A stretch of DNA of 64,000 bases, taken from contig RKQB01000003.1 in NCBI GenBank assembly GCA_003797895.1, positions 434,001-498,000 of the forward strand, read 5' to 3'. The position numbers were made by a program, and so were the translations under genes. The stretch comes from Cyclobacteriaceae bacterium YHN15. GTDB taxonomy: Bacteria > Bacteroidota > Bacteroidia > Cytophagales > Cyclobacteriaceae. Positions 26,094 through 34,885 of this stretch are shown in pieces (the first letter of the stretch is position 1; each line of letters begins with the position of its first letter). Under the pieces are notes generated by a model, which worked only from the letters and a program-made list of their open reading frames with translations, ran no database searches and was not told where the DNA came from.

Positions 26094-27788
26094 ATGAGAC
26101 ACCTTTGTTCCCTTTTTGCTCTTTCCTTCCTTGCTACCGCTACTTGGGCCCAAGACCGGGTCACCGGAAAAACATTTACTACCAGATCTGAAGTCATTGC
26201 GCAAAATGGCATGGCTGCCACCGCCCAACCCTTGGCCACGCAGGTGGCCTTGGATATCTTAAAAAAAGGCGGTTCGGCTATGGATGCCGCCATCGCCGCC
26301 AATGCGATGCTGGGCTTGGTCGAACCCAATGGCTGCGGAATCGGAGGAGATGTCTTTGCCATCATCTGGGACGCCAAAACCAAAAAGCTCTACGGCTTTA
26401 ATGGCAGCGGCCGTGCTCCTGAATTGCTGACGATGGAAGTTTTCAAAGAAAAAGGCCTGAATTATGTACCCCTGCTGGGGCCACTGCCCGTATCCGTTCC
26501 CGGTTGTGTGGACGGCTGGTTTGAGATGCACAAGCGCTTTGGGAAGCTATCCATGCAGGAAATCCTCCAGCCTTCCATCGACTATGCCAACAACGGATTT
26601 CCGGTCACCGAAGTGATTGCCTGGCAAATGAACGGCGCTTATCCACAAATGCAGGACATTCCCGGTTTCCGAAAAACCTACATGCCCAATGGCCAAAACA
26701 CCCCGAGAAAAGGAGAAGTCTTCAAAAATCCAGACTTGGCCAGAACCTACTCTATGATTGCCAAAGAAGGCCGTTCGGCTTTTTATGAAGGCCAAATCGC
26801 ACGGACCATCGACCGATTTATGAAGGAAAACGGGGGCTATCTCCGTTATGAAGACCTGAAAAAGCATACCTCCGAATGGGTGGAACCCGTCAGCACCAAC
26901 TACCGCGGATACGACGTATGGGAGCTCCCACCCAACGGACAGGGAATCGCCGTCCTACAAATGCTGAATATCCTTGAAGGCTACGATATCAAATCCCTGG
27001 GCTTTGGAAGTGCGGAATACCTGCATGTGCTGACCGAATCCAAGAAATTGGCTTTTGAAGACCGGGCAAAATTCTATGCCGATCCTGCTTTCAATCAAAT
27101 CCCCGTGGAAAAATTGATTTCCAAAGAATACGCCGCCGAACGTCGGAAACTCATCGATCCAAACAAAGCAGCCTTGGCCTACCCTGCCGGTGAAATCGAA
27201 AAAGGCAACACTACCTACCTTACCGTGGCGGACAAGGAAGGCAATATGGTTTCCTTTATCCAGAGCATTTACGATGAATTTGGATCGGGCATGGTTCCGG
27301 ACGGCTTGGGTTTTGTGCTGCAAAACCGCGGACAACAGTTCAATGTCCAGGATCCAAACCATTGGAATTCCTTGGCCAAAGGCAAGCGACCTTTTCACAC
27401 GATCATTCCTGCCTTTATCACCAAAAACGGGGAGCCTTACATCAGTTTTGGTCTGATGGGCGGTTCAGTACAACCTCAGGGACATACGCAGATTGTGGTC
27501 AATCTGATTGATTTTGGTATGAATCTGCAGGAAGCTGGAGATGCACCGCGGATGCGTCACAACGGAAGCTCCGAGCCCACAGGCTCGAAGATGACAAACG
27601 GTGGATCGCTGAATCTGGAAAGCGGTTTTTCCTATGAAGTCATCCGCAAACTTGAAGAGATGGGACATCGGGTAGAGTACAGTGTCGGGCCTTTTGGAGG
27701 CTACCAAGCCATCTTCTACGACAAGGTCAACAAAGTCTATATCGGTGCTTCTGAATCCAGAAAAGACGGACATGCAGCAGGGTATTGA
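26094..27788 (+). CDS. ggt: Gamma-glutamyltransferase
   Basis: 564 residues with a signal peptide ending TATWAQ. N-terminal motif EVIAQNGMAATAQPLATQVALDILKKGGSAMDAAIAANA shortened here to GGSAMDAAIAANAMLGLVEPNGCGIGGD, which is diagnostic. The proenzyme should cut itself before Thr373 in GNTTYLTVADKEGN, making the nucleophile of the small subunit; glycine-rich LMGGSVQPQGHTQ closes the active site. Acts on glutathione or gamma-glutamyl compounds in the periplasm. Base composition is clearly GC-richer than neighbours (38 of 60 bases G/C in 26281-26340, hand count), so recent acquisition or biased codon use is possible. Confidence 0.93.
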   Translation: MRHLCSLFALSFLATATWAQDRVTGKTFTTRSEVIAQNGMAATAQPLATQVALDILKKGGSAMDAAIAANAMLGLVEPNGCGIGGDVFAIIWDAKTKKLYGFNGSGRAPELLTMEVFKEKGLNYVPLLGPLPVSVPGCVDGWFEMHKRFGKLSMQEILQPSIDYANNGFPVTEVIAWQMNGAYPQMQDIPGFRKTYMPNGQNTPRKGEVFKNPDLARTYSMIAKEGRSAFYEGQIARTIDRFMKENGGYLRYEDLKKHTSEWVEPVSTNYRGYDVWELPPNGQGIAVLQMLNILEGYDIKSLGFGSAEYLHVLTESKKLAFEDRAKFYADPAFNQIPVEKLISKEYAAERRKLIDPNKAALAYPAGEIEKGNTTYLTVADKEGNMVSFIQSIYDEFGSGMVPDGLGFVLQNRGQQFNVQDPNHWNSLAKGKRPFHTIIPAFITKNGEPYISFGLMGGSVQPQGHTQIVVNLIDFGMNLQEAGDAPRMRHNGSSEPTGSKMTNGGSLNLESGFSYEVIRKLEEMGHRVEYSVGPFGGYQAIFYDKVNKVYIGASESRKDGHAAGY

Positions 27789-27924
27789 GGAATGGCGTAT
27801 TTGGTTTTTCCCGACACAGGAGCTAAGGTTTTGACTATATTAACAATGGCTTTATTAATACCCCGAATTACAGGTAATCCTTTATCCATAAAAAAAATCA
27901 TGAAAAGCATATGTCTTGTTTTGT

Positions 27925-28986
27925 ATGCTACTTTTGATCCTAAGCGCCTGCAGCCAAAATGAACAATGGTACTCGCTTGAGGACTTTTCGAAGGTCAAGA
28001 AAATCGATGCCCATGTTCATATTGATACAGAAAGGTCAGCCTTTGTTGAAAAGGCTATGACAGATAATTTCCGTCTAATCCATGTGAGCCTAGAGGTTGA
28101 TAAGGGGTGGAATGATGTATACAGGAAATATGGGGATGGACTTCATCAACATCAATCCTTTCCCAAAACGGTGGATATGATCACTTCCTTTGCCGTTTCG
28201 GACTGGGACGACGAAAATTGGGAGGGGAAGGTTATTTCCTGGTTGGACAGTTGTTTTAACCAGGGGGCTTTGGGAGTAAAGGTTTGGAAAAATATAGGCA
28301 TGGTTTCCAGAGACACTTCAGGCAATTTAATCTCGGTAGATGATGAAAGGTTTGATCCTGTTTTCCGGTTCATTAAAGAGCGCGGAAAAACCCTGATGGG
28401 TCATCTTGGAGAACCCAAAAACTGCTGGTTGCCATTGGACTCCATGACTACAGAAAATGACCGCAACTATTTCAAAAACCATCCCCAATACCATATGTAC
28501 CTTCAACCAGAGATGCCTTCCCACGAGGACTTGATGGATGCCCGGGACCGTATGTTGGAAAAGCATCCCGAGTTAAAATTTGTAGGTGCCCATTTGGGAA
28601 GTCTGGAATATAGCGTGGATGTGCTGGCAGCGCGCCTTGATCGGTTTCCAAACATGGCGGTGGATTTGGCTGCAAGAATGGGGCAGTTGTTTTATCAGAC
28701 TGCAAATGATCGGGATAAAGTTCGGGATTTTTTCATCCAATATCAGGATAGGATTTTGTACGGGACTGACTTGGGTGATAATGGGGAGCGTTCTCAGGAA
28801 AACCTGTACAGGAGCATAGATGAAAATTGGAAACGGGATTGGGAGTTTTTCGTGACCAATCATGATATGCAAAGCGACCTGATCACACAGCCATTTAAGG
28901 GTTTGCAATTGCCCAAAGAAGTGGTGGATAAGGTATATTACCGGAATGCTGTGAAATGGTTTGGAATGGAGGATGATAAATTTTAA
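27925..28986 (+). CDS. Lipoprotein amidohydrolase, 5' end probably frameshifted
   Basis: 353 residues as called. Amidohydrolase-type metal motif KIDAHVHIDTER (HxH) near the start, GVKVWKN, MGHLGEPK, FVGAHLGSLE and RILYGTDLGDNG (late Asp) fit the TIM-barrel amidohydrolase_2 group. The start is short: LLLILSAC is a lipobox, but it has no basic N-region. An ATG at 27900 in another frame gives KSICLVL; skipping one T near 27924 would fuse it to MLLLILSAC, a normal lipoprotein signal. So a one-base frameshift or sequencing error is likely. Substrate is unknown. Confidence 0.8.
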   Translation: MLLLILSACSQNEQWYSLEDFSKVKKIDAHVHIDTERSAFVEKAMTDNFRLIHVSLEVDKGWNDVYRKYGDGLHQHQSFPKTVDMITSFAVSDWDDENWEGKVISWLDSCFNQGALGVKVWKNIGMVSRDTSGNLISVDDERFDPVFRFIKERGKTLMGHLGEPKNCWLPLDSMTTENDRNYFKNHPQYHMYLQPEMPSHEDLMDARDRMLEKHPELKFVGAHLGSLEYSVDVLAARLDRFPNMAVDLAARMGQLFYQTANDRDKVRDFFIQYQDRILYGTDLGDNGERSQENLYRSIDENWKRDWEFFVTNHDMQSDLITQPFKGLQLPKEVVDKVYYRNAVKWFGMEDDKF

Positions 28987-29003
28987 AATGAAAGCAATTA
29001 TAA

Positions 29004-30032
29004 ATGAGACATCCTAATTATTATTTCTTAAAATTATTCCTGTTGCATATCCTTGTTTTCATTGGCATAGCTGATGCCATTTCCCAGAACAAATCAATAC
29101 CTATGACTGAAGACATGTATGAAATCAAGGATAAAGATCTCTTAAGAAAAGAACTGTATGACCTCTTAGGGAAGCTTCCGGATCGGAAAAGGCCTATTTC
29201 CGTAGAATTGGTGTCCAGGGAAGAAAAGGATGGGGTCATCATTGAGAAATTATTACTGGACATCAATGGATTGGAGAAGGTGCCTGCCTTCTTTTCCAAA
29301 CCAAGTAATGCCAAAGGGAAGTTGCCGGTAGTCCTTTTTAACCACTCTCATTTCGGTCAATATGAGGTGGGAAAGAATGAATTTATCTATGGCAGAAAAG
29401 AAATGCAGGCGCCCCCCTATGCTTTTGCTTTGGCGCAAGAAGGATATGCAGGTTTTTGTTTGGATTCCTGGGGATTTGGGGAGAGATCGGGAAAGTCCGA
29501 ATTGGATCTATTTAAAGAAATGTTGTGGAAAGGACAGGTGCTTTATGGAATGATGGTATATGACAATTTGCGGGCATTGGATTATCTGGATTCCAGGGAA
29601 GATATTGATAAGGATCGGGTAGCCACTATGGGTATGTCCATGGGAAGTACCATGGCTTGGTGGCTTGCTGCCTTGGATGAGCGGATTAAAGTGGTGGTGG
29701 ATCTGAATTGTTTAACAGACTTTCAGACCCTTTTGGAAAAAAATGACCTCAGTCTACATGGTATTTATTATTACGTTCCTGATTTGTTGAACCACTTTTC
29801 TACTTCAAAAATCAATGGATTGATTTCGCCCCGTCCACATTTTGGTCTGGCGGGAAGATTCGATCCGCTTACCCCATTGGAAGGTTTGTCAATCATCGAT
29901 GAAAACCTGAAGAAAATTTACGCTAAAGACGGAGCTCCTGAAGCATGGAAATTGAAAATTTATGAAGTTGGACATGAGGAAACAGCTGAAATGAGAGAGG
30001 ATATTTTACAGTTTCTACGGGACTGGTTATAG
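29004..30032 (+). CDS. Secreted alpha/beta hydrolase (dienelactone hydrolase/acetyl xylan esterase type)
   Basis: 342 residues with signal peptide ending IADAISQ. Alpha/beta hydrolase fold: oxyanion-side VVLFNHSHFGQYEVG, LDSWGFGERSG, nucleophile elbow GMSMGST, late Asp in GRFDPLTPLEG and His in YEVGHEETAEM. It could deacetylate sugars or hydrolyse a lactone or ester; substrate not inferable. It follows the amidohydrolase by 17 bases in the same direction, suggesting a two-gene unit. Confidence 0.8.
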   Translation: MRHPNYYFLKLFLLHILVFIGIADAISQNKSIPMTEDMYEIKDKDLLRKELYDLLGKLPDRKRPISVELVSREEKDGVIIEKLLLDINGLEKVPAFFSKPSNAKGKLPVVLFNHSHFGQYEVGKNEFIYGRKEMQAPPYAFALAQEGYAGFCLDSWGFGERSGKSELDLFKEMLWKGQVLYGMMVYDNLRALDYLDSREDIDKDRVATMGMSMGSTMAWWLAALDERIKVVVDLNCLTDFQTLLEKNDLSLHGIYYYVPDLLNHFSTSKINGLISPRPHFGLAGRFDPLTPLEGLSIIDENLKKIYAKDGAPEAWKLKIYEVGHEETAEMREDILQFLRDWL

Positions 30033-30137
30033 AGAGATTTATTTCATACCTGGCATACAAATCCCCCAAACATCCAAAACAGATTTGCCCTTTTAAATTT
30101 ACCCTTCACCCAATATTTCAATTTTAAAATTTTCTAA

Positions 30138-30299
30138 TTAAGGTTATCGAATACCGAACGTAGAATTAAGAATGAGCATATAGCCCTAAAGAGATCTAAA
30201 AAGGAATATTCCAGTAAAAGTGAACTCATTAATGATTTAATTAGACAGGCACGAAAGCAACAGATCCTGATTGATTGGCTCAGACAGCATATTCTATAA
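30138..30299 (+). pseudogene. ParD/CopG-type antitoxin remnant
   Basis: An open frame of 53 codons with no ATG, GTG or TTG start. It encodes EHIALKRSKKEYSSKSEL then INDLIRQARKQQILIDWLRQHIL, closely like the central and C-terminal part of ParD antitoxins (EYSSKSELVNDLIRKAR type). The N-terminal start and the ParE toxin gene are not seen, so this is likely a decayed parDE locus. Identification is by sequence memory. Confidence 0.6.
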
Positions 30300-30337
30300 A
30301 ATTGGTATTGATGGAGTTGTAGAAATAATGGCTATAA

Positions 30338-30880
30338 TTACTTCACCACTTTCTCCACCACCAGATTATGGTTCGTATAAATGCAGACATCAGCAGCAAT
30401 TCCCAAACTCTCTCTGACCATTTCTTCCGCAGTAAGTTGGGGTGCAAACTTTTTCAATGCCCTGGCAGCAGATTGCGCATACATGCTTCCTGAACCAATG
30501 CTTGCGATCTCCAAATCCGGTTCAATCACATCACCTGTTCCTGAAATAATCAAGATGTCATTGCTGTCGGCTACAATCATCATGGCTTCCAATTTGGAAA
30601 GCATCCTGTCCATTCTCCACTCCTTCGCCAATTCCACTGCCGCTCTTTTCATATTGTTCCCATAGGCCCCCAATTTCTCTTCAAATTTATCCAATAGGGT
30701 AAAGGCATCTGCTGTAGATCCAGCAAATCCAGTGACTATTTTTCCTCCCTGTAATTTCCGGATTTTATTGACTGTACTTTTTGCTATAGTATTGCCCATC
30801 GTAGCCTGGCCGTCAGCTCCAATGACTACTTCTCCATGATGTTTGATGGCGACTACGGTGGTTGATTTTATTTTTTCCAT
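30338..30880 (-). CDS. hslV: ATP-dependent protease subunit HslV
   Basis: 180 residues. Peptidase core of the HslUV proteasome-like complex. A six-residue propeptide precedes the Thr nucleophile of STTVVAIKHHGEVVIGADGQ (Thr7); then GFAGSTADAFTLLDKFEEKL, EWRMDRMLSKLEAMMIVAD and the C-terminal IAADVCIYTNH are typical. The partner ATPase hslU is not in the window. It overlaps no other gene; the next gene downstream on this strand is unrelated. Confidence 0.96.
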   Translation of the reverse strand: MEKIKSTTVVAIKHHGEVVIGADGQATMGNTIAKSTVNKIRKLQGGKIVTGFAGSTADAFTLLDKFEEKLGAYGNNMKRAAVELAKEWRMDRMLSKLEAMMIVADSNDILIISGTGDVIEPDLEIASIGSGSMYAQSAARALKKFAPQLTAEEMVRESLGIAADVCIYTNHNLVVEKVVK

Positions 30881-30889
30881 TTTTTTAAG

Positions 30890-31400
30890 GCTTTAGATTT
30901 AAGACGCAAGACTCAAGATTTTAGATAAAATATACTTTTTGAAATATATTGAAAATGATATTTGCTACGCGATATTGGTTATTCGCTTTGCGGTATTTTT
31001 AAATTAGAAATGGCACATGAATTTGTTCAAATTGAAACCAAAGAAAATATCCCAATATCAATTAATATCCATAAATATCGCCCCTTTATTTCCACTGTAT
31101 TCTCACTCTATTTCAATATATATCTCTCCGATATCGCTGCAAGCTAATATCCTAAATCTATAAATATCGATCCTTTACCTATTTCAATAACCATACTAAA
31201 AGCAAAAAGTCCTGCTAAATCAGGACTTTTTGGCATACTTTATTTTCAGACTCTTAACTTTTTGTTTTGGTGAAAGCTCCAATGTCTCCCTTCCCAGAAT
31301 GATGGCAGGCTCTCAAGATTCTTAATTCTCATCTCTCGCTTCTAATCTCTCGAATCTCGCCTCTCGCTTCTCATTTTTTAGATACTAGATGATTATGACT
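30890..31400. repeat. Gene-free stretch with low-complexity and GATATT repeats
   Basis: No gene found in the roughly 530 bases between hslV and the E2 gene. It contains AAGACGCAAGACTCAAGAT near 30900, GATATT/AATATC units at 30968-31175 (inverted relative to those at 1015-1135), a terminator at 31204-31231, and a TCTCGCTTCTAATCTCTCG/TCTCGCCTCTCGCTTCTCAT block at 31328-31378. All look like decayed dispersed intergenic repeats. Confidence 0.5.
31204..31231 (-). terminator. Terminator downstream of the E2 gene
   Basis: AAAAAGTCCTG (31204-31214), loop CTAAAT, CAGGACTTTTT (31221-31231). Perfect 11-bp stem with T run on either strand. Confidence 0.75.
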
Positions 31401-31416
31401 TTCACCAAATTTGGAA

Positions 31417-33081
31417 TTAAATTAAAATCCTGACAGGATCTTCGAGCAAGCCCTTAAGCGTCTTCAGGAAGGCAGATCCGACTGCACCATCTACCACTCT
31501 GTGGTCACATGACATGGTCACTTTCATTACATTTCCTATTTGCATCTGACCGTTTTTCACGATAACGGTCTCCTTGATACCCCCTACTGCCAAAATACAG
31601 GCATCTGGTGGATTTATAATGGCAGTGAATTCCTCGATTCCGAACATTCCCAAGTTTGAAATGGTAAAGGTATTTCCTTCCCAATCTTTTGGTTGCAATT
31701 CCTTGTTTTTGGCCTTTCCCCCTAATGTTTTCGCCTCATTGGAAATCTGGGACAATGACTTGCTGTCAGCAAAACGGATAACAGGGACTAAAAGCCCTTC
31801 CTCTACCGCTACTGCCATTCCAATATGGATATGCTCATTATATCTGATTTTATCACCCAACCAGGATGAATTCACCTTAGGGTGCTGACGAAGTGCCGCA
31901 GCAGTTGCTTTGATCACCATGTCATTGAAAGAGATTTTAACAGGTGAAATTTCGTTCATACTGTTTCTGGCCTCGATTGCTTTGTCCATGTTGATCTCCA
32001 TGGTCAGGTAAAAATGAGGGGCTTGGAACTTACTCTCAGCAAGCCTTTTAGCAATTACTTTCCGCATCTGAGAAACCTTCTCCTCTTTGAATGACTCCTG
32101 ACCGACTGCCGGTGCGGAAGTTGCCATTGCTGTAGGGGCAGCTGCTGCTTTTGCCACCTCAGGATCAAAGCTTTCCACATCCTTTTTCACAATTCTTCCT
32201 CCTTCGCCACTACCTTTCAACAAAGCAATATCTATTCCTTTTTCAGAGGCCATTTTCTTGGCCAAAGGAGAGGCTTTTACCCTGCCATTATCTGAAGATG
32301 AAGGGCTTGTAACTGTCGGAACAGGTGCTGAACCCTTAGCTTGCTCTTTGACAGCTTCAGGTTCTTTATCTTCTTTTTTCTCTTCCTTCGCGGCTTCATT
32401 AGAGGGGGTAGATTTACTGTCATGCGCTTTTAACAATGTCTCATAATCAGCTCCTTTTTCCCCAATAATTGCTATTATACCGTCTATTTCAACGGATTCT
32501 CCAGCATCTACACCAATATATAACAACGTACCATCTTCATACGATTCCAATTCCATGGTAGCTTTATCTGTCTCAACCTCAGCTATGATGTCCCCGGATT
32601 TAACAGCGTCACCTACTTTCTTTAACCAAGAAGCTATGGTTCCCTCTGTCATGGTATCACTCATTTTCGGCATGGTGATGACCGTGGCATTTATACCGGA
32701 AGTATCAATCTTATCCGCAACAGGCTCCTCTTTTTTAGTCTCCTTTTTCTCCTCCTCTTTCGGCGCCTCTTTCTTATCCTCAGATTTTGCTTGAGTACTA
32801 CCTCCCCCATCAATTTCTTTCAGCAAAGCATCTATGTTTTCACCTTTTTCACCAATTATTGCGATTACTCCATTTACGGCTACTGCGTCTTTTTCCTGGA
32901 CTCCTATGTGCAACAAAACTCCTTCTTCATATGACTCCAGCTCCATAGTAGCTTTATCTGTTTCTACTTCAGCTATGATGTCTCCCGGTTTAACTGCATC
33001 TCCTACTTTCTTCAACCACGCTGCGATCACCCCTTCTTCCATGGTATCGCTCATTTTAGGCATTCTAATTATTTCGGCCAT
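31417..33081 (-). CDS. pdhC: Pyruvate dehydrogenase complex dihydrolipoyl acetyltransferase (E2)
   Basis: 554 residues. Two lipoyl domains with lipoylated Lys43 and Lys173, each in ETDKATMELES. Lys/Glu-rich and Pro/Ala/Ser linkers separate them from a subunit-binding domain (VKASPLAKKMASEKGIDIALLKGSG) and a catalytic domain with the active-site His527 and Asp531 in SCDHRVVDGAVG. It transfers acetyl groups to CoA and forms the core of the complex in the cytoplasm. E1 and E3 genes are not adjacent. The tandem lipoyl domains are nearly identical, consistent with recent duplication. Confidence 0.93.
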   Translation of the reverse strand: MAEIIRMPKMSDTMEEGVIAAWLKKVGDAVKPGDIIAEVETDKATMELESYEEGVLLHIGVQEKDAVAVNGVIAIIGEKGENIDALLKEIDGGGSTQAKSEDKKEAPKEEEKKETKKEEPVADKIDTSGINATVITMPKMSDTMTEGTIASWLKKVGDAVKSGDIIAEVETDKATMELESYEDGTLLYIGVDAGESVEIDGIIAIIGEKGADYETLLKAHDSKSTPSNEAAKEEKKEDKEPEAVKEQAKGSAPVPTVTSPSSSDNGRVKASPLAKKMASEKGIDIALLKGSGEGGRIVKKDVESFDPEVAKAAAAPTAMATSAPAVGQESFKEEKVSQMRKVIAKRLAESKFQAPHFYLTMEINMDKAIEARNSMNEISPVKISFNDMVIKATAAALRQHPKVNSSWLGDKIRYNEHIHIGMAVAVEEGLLVPVIRFADSKSLSQISNEAKTLGGKAKNKELQPKDWEGNTFTISNLGMFGIEEFTAIINPPDACILAVGGIKETVIVKNGQMQIGNVMKVTMSCDHRVVDGAVGSAFLKTLKGLLEDPVRILI

Positions 33082-33204
33082 AATATAATTTTGTCCTAGT
33101 CAAATTTTAAGGAGTTCAAAAATAGTTGTTAAAATGTCTTTATTCAAATTTAATAGTAGTATTTTCAGGATTATAAATACCTAAACAACCGATTTTGTTT
33201 TAAA

Positions 33205-34164
33205 ATGCCTTTAGTAAAAAAGATTGATTATGATTATCCCAAATGGCTTTTCAATGGCCACCTGCAGACAATCATCCCGGGGCTTTTCAGAACATCCTTT
33301 GCTTTACCATTTGAAAGAGAAAGAGTTAATACCCCGGATGGTGACTTCCTGGACCTGGATTGGCTCAATAACGATTCTAATAGTTTGGTCATTATCAGTC
33401 ATGGCCTCGAAGGGAACAGCCGAAGGCCTTATATGATTGGTATGGCAAGGCATTTTTTTCAAAATGGATTTGATGTACTCAATTGGAACTATAGGGGTTG
33501 CAGTGAAGAATTAAACAAGAAACCCATTTTCTATCATTCGGGTGCTACCTATGATCTTGATTTTGTTGTAAATCATGCAGCAGAAAATTATGATCACCTG
33601 TATCTTATTGGTTTTAGTTTGGGGGGTAACCTGACTTTAAAGTTTCTAGGAGAGAAAAGAGAAAGAAATCCCAAAATCAGAAAAGCTGTCGCCATTTCAG
33701 TCCCACTTCATTTGGAAAGTTCGTGTGAAAAAATTTCCTCGGGAGAAAACATTCTTTACTCAAAACGCTTTCTCAAAACATTAAAAGAAAAAGTAGTCCG
33801 GAAATCAATGCAATTCCCTGAAGAAATACCCACAGGGATTTTAAGAAAAATAAAAACCCTTCAGGATTTTGACAATTATTACACAGGTCCATTACATGGA
33901 TTCAGGGATGCGCATGATTATTATGAACAGAATTCTTCCTTGTATTTTCTGGAAAACATAGAAATACCTGCCCTAATACTCAATGCACAAAATGATCCTT
34001 TTTTAAGTGATAAATGCTTTCCTATATCTATGGGAAGAAAATTGGAAACCGTATGGATGGATTTTCCAAAATATGGAGGACATGTAGGATTCCGGCCAAG
34101 AAAGAAAGAAGATATTTATTGGTCCGAAAAAAGGGCATTTGAATTTATCACAGGCATTCAGTAA
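33205..34164 (+). CDS. YheT-family alpha/beta hydrolase
   Basis: 319 residues, cytoplasmic. YheT signature KWLFNGHLQTIIPGLFR at the N-terminus, LVIISHGLEGNSRRPYM, NWNYRGCS, the nucleophile motif LIGFSLGGNLTLKF, ILNAQNDPFLSD with late Asp and GGHVGF with catalytic His. Such hydrolases act on esters; the natural substrate is unknown. The following SRAP gene begins 22 bases after this stop. Confidence 0.88.
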   Translation: MPLVKKIDYDYPKWLFNGHLQTIIPGLFRTSFALPFERERVNTPDGDFLDLDWLNNDSNSLVIISHGLEGNSRRPYMIGMARHFFQNGFDVLNWNYRGCSEELNKKPIFYHSGATYDLDFVVNHAAENYDHLYLIGFSLGGNLTLKFLGEKRERNPKIRKAVAISVPLHLESSCEKISSGENILYSKRFLKTLKEKVVRKSMQFPEEIPTGILRKIKTLQDFDNYYTGPLHGFRDAHDYYEQNSSLYFLENIEIPALILNAQNDPFLSDKCFPISMGRKLETVWMDFPKYGGHVGFRPRKKEDIYWSEKRAFEFITGIQ

Positions 34165-34186
34165 TTTTCCAAAAACAGCAACCTTT

Positions 34187-34885
34187 ATGTGCGGCAGATA
34201 TTCACTCAGCAAAAGTAAAATCCAATTGGAGGAAAGATTCCAGGCTGAAATGCTTGGAGACTTCAAACCCAGGTTTAATATCGCCCCAACCCAACTGGTT
34301 CCTGTCATCACTTCAGACAGTCCAAAAGGATTTTCTTTTTTCTATTGGGGAATTACCCCCGACTTTGCAAAAAACAAACCCGTTTCACAAAAATTCATCA
34401 ATGCAAGAGCAGAAAGTGTCCATGAAAAGCTTTCTTTCAGACAATCTTTTCAAAAAAGGAGGTGCTTAATTCCCGCTGATGGTTTTTTTGAATGGAAAAA
34501 ACTGGGCAAGAAAACAAAAATACCCTACCGGTTTACTTTGGCAAATGAAGAGGCCTTTTCTTTTGCAGGTATTTGGGAAGAGTTTGAAAATGAATTTGGA
34601 GAGAACAACCATACTTTTTTGATTCTCACCGCAAATCCCAATTCCCTTGTCTCTGAAATCCATGATAGGATGCCTGTAATTCTTAAAAGAGAAGATGAAA
34701 AAAAATGGATTGACAAATACACGAATGAGGAAGAACTAAAAAACATGCTTGGTACTTATTCGGCTGATGAAATGTTAAGCTATACGGTCTCTCCTTTAGT
34801 AAATAGTGTGGCAAATGACAGTCCTGCCATCATCAGAAAAACATCGCCAATGGATCAATTCGGTAATTACACACTCTTTGGATGA
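34187..34885 (+). CDS. SOS response-associated peptidase (SRAP, YedK/HMCES-type)
   Basis: 232 residues. Starts MCGRYS; Cys2 becomes the N-terminal nucleophile that crosslinks to abasic sites in single-stranded DNA and shields them. Other family residues are visible: FINARAESV, DGFFEWKK (active-site Glu) and IHDRMPVIL (His). A longer frame upstream lacks sense since the Met-Cys terminus is obligatory. It overlaps the next gene by four bases (ATGA), so they are coupled. Confidence 0.93.
   Translation: MCGRYSLSKSKIQLEERFQAEMLGDFKPRFNIAPTQLVPVITSDSPKGFSFFYWGITPDFAKNKPVSQKFINARAESVHEKLSFRQSFQKRRCLIPADGFFEWKKLGKKTKIPYRFTLANEEAFSFAGIWEEFENEFGENNHTFLILTANPNSLVSEIHDRMPVILKREDEKKWIDKYTNEEELKNMLGTYSADEMLSYTVSPLVNSVANDSPAIIRKTSPMDQFGNYTLFG

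Noticed and set aside
26259..27398. Several long minus-strand frames inside ggt
   Set aside because: They result from the higher GC content and fewer stop codons; only the GGT frame carries conserved motifs.
30962..31147. 61-codon open frame between hslV and the E2 gene
   Set aside because: It is built from GATATT-type repeats and AT-rich sequence and shows no coding pattern.
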